A stretch of 13,960 bases of DNA. Source: an uncultured Clostridia bacterium (GTDB taxonomy: Bacteria; Bacillota; Clostridia; Lachnospirales; Anaerotignaceae). How positions within the stretch are numbered: position 1 is the stretch's first letter; the number at the start of each line of letters is the position of its first letter. The notes beneath the pieces were generated by a model. That model made no database searches, was not told the origin of the DNA, and worked only from the letters and a program-made list of their open reading frames with translations. Shown piece by piece: positions 11,731-13,960 of this stretch. Where the stretch lies: assembly GCA_937888765.1 (NCBI GenBank), contig CALASU010000191.1:1-13960 (forward strand), given 5' to 3'. The position numbers and the translations under genes were made by a program.

Positions 11731-12405
11731 TTATTTATTTCTTACAAAACGCAGAATGGATTCTGTCTGATATTTAATATGACCCTGTGCAACGGAAGAA
11801 CCTTCTTCTGCATCGTGGTTTTCAATCGCACGGATGATGCTTCTGTGGTGTGCTACGATTGTAGACATGGAGCTGTCATTTTTCGCCATTGCCATTCTGT
11901 AGCGGTACAGCTGGATACGCAGGTTTTTGAACATCTGGATCAGCTTGTCATTTTCAGTTGCTTCAAAAATCAGATCATGGAAATCTTCATCAATATCAAC
12001 AAAGCGTTCCACATCGTTTTCGGATACTGCATGTTCAAAGTCTGCTTCCATTGCTTTCAGTTCCTGCAGTTTTTCCTTGCTCATTTTTTTACAAGCCAGA
12101 GAAGTTGCCAGACCTTCCAGTGCGCTTCTTACTTCCAGAATATCCACGATATCTTTTTCGCTCATATCCAGAACCTGTGCGCCTTTTCTGGGAACCAGTT
12201 CCACCAGGTTTTCCAGTTCCAGCATACGCAGTGCTTCTCTTACGGGTGTACGGCTTACGCCCAGTTTATCAGCCAGCTGATTTTCCATCAGTCTTTCACC
12301 GGGAACCAGCTTGCCTGTCAGAATCGCATCACGCAGTGTGTTGAATACCACGTCACGCAGAGGTAAATATTCATTTGTATTGATGTTAAATTTTGTATCA
12401 GCCAT
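11731..12405 (-). CDS. GntR-family (FadR subfamily, FCD domain) transcription regulator
   Basis: A 224-residue repressor-type protein. The N-terminal winged helix (about 14-80) has the GntR signature LADKLGVSRTPVREALRMLE, and the C-terminal all-helical FCD domain (about 85-215) binds a small-molecule effector. Likely metal ligands are D139 and H143 (D-x3-H), H187 and H209. FadR-subfamily members usually sense organic acids or sugar acids, but the effector cannot be read from the sequence. Its ATG lies inside the ispE 3' end, overlapping by 8 nt in ATGGCTGA, so the genes are translationally coupled. An SD GGAGAG lies about 10 nt upstream. Whether it controls ispE or distant genes is unknown; no operator was identified. 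Confidence 0.93.
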   Translation of the reverse strand: MADTKFNINTNEYLPLRDVVFNTLRDAILTGKLVPGERLMENQLADKLGVSRTPVREALRMLELENLVELVPRKGAQVLDMSEKDIVDILEVRSALEGLATSLACKKMSKEKLQELKAMEADFEHAVSENDVERFVDIDEDFHDLIFEATENDKLIQMFKNLRIQLYRYRMAMAKNDSSMSTIVAHHRSIIRAIENHDAEEGSSVAQGHIKYQTESILRFVRNK

Positions 12406-13306
12406 TTCTTACTTGCTCTCCTTTTTTCCGTTCTCTTGCTGTCTGATAAATCCGTGTTGCCACACATTCCTTCAGGGCAAATTCCCTTTTTACCTGTGCC
12501 GCCGCACGTCTTGCTCTTTCTCTTTCTGTAAACAGGGCAAATACTGTCGGCCCGCTGCCGCTCATCAATGCCCCCTCAGCCCCCAGCTCCATCAGGCGGT
12601 TTTTAATATCCGCAATCTTCGGATGCATGGGAATGGTAACTGTTTCCAGTACGTTGCATAATAAGTCGCCCATTCGGGAAACATTCTTTTCTTTCATCGC
12701 AGTCAGCATTGCTTCCGTGTCAGGATGCTTTTCCACTTCCTGCCATTTTAATCCTTTGTACACAGACACGGTCGATACGCTTACCGGAAGCTTCGCCAAT
12801 ACTACATAACAGTCGGGACAGGGAAATTCTACATCTGTCATAATTTCTCCGACACCTTCCGCCAGTACCGTTCCTCTGCGGATACAGTAAGGGATATCAG
12901 AACCCAGCTGTCCCGCCAGTTCCTCCAGTCTTTTCTGGGAAAGGCGCAGATCAAACAGACGATTCATCCCAACCAGTACCGCCGCACAGTCTGCACTGCC
13001 GCCCGCAAGCCCTGCTGCTACAGGGATGCGTTTATCCATTTCAATAAAAACCCCTTCTTTGATGTCAAAGGTTTCCCGCATCAGATTCGCCGCTTTCCAC
13101 GCCAGATTTCTTTCATCTGTGGGCAGCCAGGGCAGGTTTGTTTTCAGCTTGATTTCAGGCTTCTGGATACGCTTCATATAGATCCCATCATACAGCGCGA
13201 CTGTCTGCATAATGGTTTCCAGCAGATGATACCCGTCTTCACGCTTTCCTGTTACATCAAGGGTCAGATTTATTTTTGCTCTTGCTTTTAAACGTATTTC
13301 TCTCAC
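12398..13306 (-). CDS. ispE: 4-diphosphocytidyl-2-C-methyl-D-erythritol kinase
   Basis: A 302-residue GHMP kinase that phosphorylates the 2-hydroxyl of CDP-methylerythritol in the MEP isoprenoid pathway. The N-terminal KARAKINLTLDV carries the catalytic lysine (K11), and D-G-Y-H-L-L is at 24-29. The ATP-loop motif PVAAGLAGGSADCAA spans about 95-109, the catalytic aspartate is D137 in GSDIPY, and the C-terminal GHMP motif MSGSGPTVFALF is at 248-259. The start is the GTG at 13306, with GGGGGA about 7 nt upstream; it matches the usual family N-terminus. The frame stays open to 13396, but those codons extend past the predicted transcription start near 13345. The extended C-terminus after IYQTA is basic and carries the gntR ribosome binding site. 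Confidence 0.95.
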   Translation of the reverse strand: MREIRLKARAKINLTLDVTGKREDGYHLLETIMQTVALYDGIYMKRIQKPEIKLKTNLPWLPTDERNLAWKAANLMRETFDIKEGVFIEMDKRIPVAAGLAGGSADCAAVLVGMNRLFDLRLSQKRLEELAGQLGSDIPYCIRRGTVLAEGVGEIMTDVEFPCPDCYVVLAKLPVSVSTVSVYKGLKWQEVEKHPDTEAMLTAMKEKNVSRMGDLLCNVLETVTIPMHPKIADIKNRLMELGAEGALMSGSGPTVFALFTERERARRAAAQVKREFALKECVATRIYQTARERKKGEQVRNG

Positions 13307-13351
13307 GGTGATTCCCCCGTTTTTTCTATACTGTATACATATCTCTTTCAT

Positions 13352-13380
13352 ATTGTACCTGATTTCACACAAAGAAGCAA
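13352..13380 (-). promoter_or_regulatory. Promoter of ispE-gntR
   Basis: TTGCTT (13375-13380) and TACAAT (13352-13357) on the minus strand are spaced 17 nt apart, about 40-75 nt upstream of the GTG start. This placement supports the shorter ispE start. Confidence 0.65.
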
Positions 13381-13454
13381 TTGCCAACTTCCACAAAAAA
13401 AATACGAATTTCCATCAAAAGGTAGAAGCCTTGCAAAATAAGTCGGCTTTTGTC

Positions 13455-13488
13455 GTTTTTACAATTCCATTTGTCCTTCTGTAAAAAC
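13455..13488. other. Perfect 9-bp inverted repeat between divergent ispE and ytvI-like genes
   Basis: GTTTTTACA (13455-13463) and TGTAAAAAC (13480-13488) are perfect inverted copies with 16 nt between them. They lie in the 310-bp divergent spacer 13307-13616, which otherwise holds the ispE promoter and a T/C-rich tract (13500-13560), with no ORF. It may be an operator or a hairpin. Confidence 0.45.
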
Positions 13489-13616
13489 CGCCCGCACTTT
13501 TATTCCGTCCCTTTGTGCCATTTCTTTTTTTCTTTTCTTTTTCCGGAAAAAAGGATTTTTCCCAAAAAAAATTGAATTATAGTGATATAAGAAAACAATA
13601 AAAGGAGAGAGTGATC

Positions 13617-13960
13617 ATGCAGGAATTTTATCAAAAAAATAAACAGGCAATCCAGAACTGTCTGTTGCTGCTTTTTGCAGTGCTGTTCTGTTTCCTGTTT
13701 TTCAAATATCTGTTTCCCATTTTTCTGCCATTCTGTATCGGGTGGCTGCTCAGTCTGCTTTTTGCCCCGCTGGCAGACCGTCTGGAGCGATACCATATTT
13801 CAAGGGGCATCAGCGCTCTGCTCGGTATTCTGCTGATCTTTGCCGCTTTGGGGCTTCTGGGGTTCTGGTCGGGCAACAGCATCCTGCATCGGGTGCGGGA
13901 AATTTCCGAAAATCTGCCCTATTATACTGCCCTTTTGGAAAGCCAGCTTACGGCTTTTTG
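13617..13960 (+). CDS. AI-2E family permease, YtvI-like (5' part, truncated by window edge)
   Basis: The first 114 codons are present and the gene runs off the right edge. The ATG at 13617 has AAAGGAGAGA with about 9 nt spacing. The visible part has a short polar N-terminus (MQEFYQKNKQAIQN), then hydrophobic segments at about 15-35 and 37-57 (the second carrying PIFLPFCIGWLLSLLFAPL), a polar stretch (ADRLERYHISRG), a third segment at about 72-90 and a loop REISENLPYYTALLES. The P-F-x-x-x-x-x-L-x-x-x-x-x-P-L region and spacing fit the AI-2E/UPF0118 family, most like the sporulation protein YtvI of Clostridia. The substrate is not known. It is divergent from ispE; its promoter is not clear. Confidence 0.75.
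   Translation, partial: MQEFYQKNKQAIQNCLLLLFAVLFCFLFFKYLFPIFLPFCIGWLLSLLFAPLADRLERYHISRGISALLGILLIFAALGLLGFWSGNSILHRVREISENLPYYTALLESQLTAF

Noticed and set aside
13500..13796. Minus-strand open frame overlapping the start of the ytvI-like gene
   Set aside because: No SD, low-complexity lysine-rich C-terminus, and it is opposite a better-supported membrane protein frame.
1..13960. Defence island, biosynthetic cluster or other wholly new multi-gene system
   Set aside because: All large genes belong to known housekeeping or signalling families, and no transposase, nuclease or defence domain is visible. Novelty here is limited to regulation, the small toxin locus and the repeat family.

Overview
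The window looks like chromosome from a low-to-mid-GC Clostridia member, probably Lachnospirales. The basis is a WalRK-type two-component operon with YycH/YycI homologues, a LysM+G5 envelope protein, ispE overlapping a FadR-type gntR, a YtvI-like permease, and strong AGGAGG-type ribosome binding sites. The genus is not determined (Anaerotignum-like is only a guess). Nearly every gene is on the minus strand; the exceptions are one small ORF, one antisense RNA and the truncated gene at the right edge.

Layout from the left. Positions 1-240 are a repeat-rich intergenic block ending in a plus-strand terminator. Positions 240-5718 carry, in minus-strand order, walR, walK, a secreted Ig-like protein, yycH and yycI. 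The last three sit behind their own internal promoter, marked by four TGTWAN half-sites spaced exactly 11 bp apart and ending 10 bp before a -10 box. This matches the published WalR box layout and suggests that the kinase regulators and a secreted protein are under phosphorylation-dependent feedback. Positions 5894-7732 encode a methyl-accepting chemotaxis protein. The AT-rich spacer upstream of it holds a second 11-bp repeat array of a different sequence. An 82-aa plus-strand protein (8216-8464) follows.

Positions 8591-8908 hold a compact type I toxin-antitoxin locus. A 28-aa holin-like (TxpA/Hol_Tox-type) peptide gene lies on the minus strand, and a convergent RNA of about 110 nt on the plus strand shares its bidirectional terminator. 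The toxin promoter is embedded in the terminator of pgi. The remainder is pgi (8934-10265), a LysM/G5 membrane protein without the expected peptidase domain (10398-11516), and the ispE-gntR pair (11731-13306). The 5' part of a YtvI/AI-2E family permease (13617 onward) runs off the right edge.

A roughly 75-bp element made of three consecutive hairpins occurs three times in the same orientation (1-68, 8471-8544, 11614-11688). Differences between copies fall in matched pairs that keep the stems. No CRISPR array, tRNA, rRNA, transposase or phage gene was seen. The most interesting items are the WalR-like array, the antisense-controlled small toxin, terminators carrying promoter elements in their loops, and the covarying repeat family.
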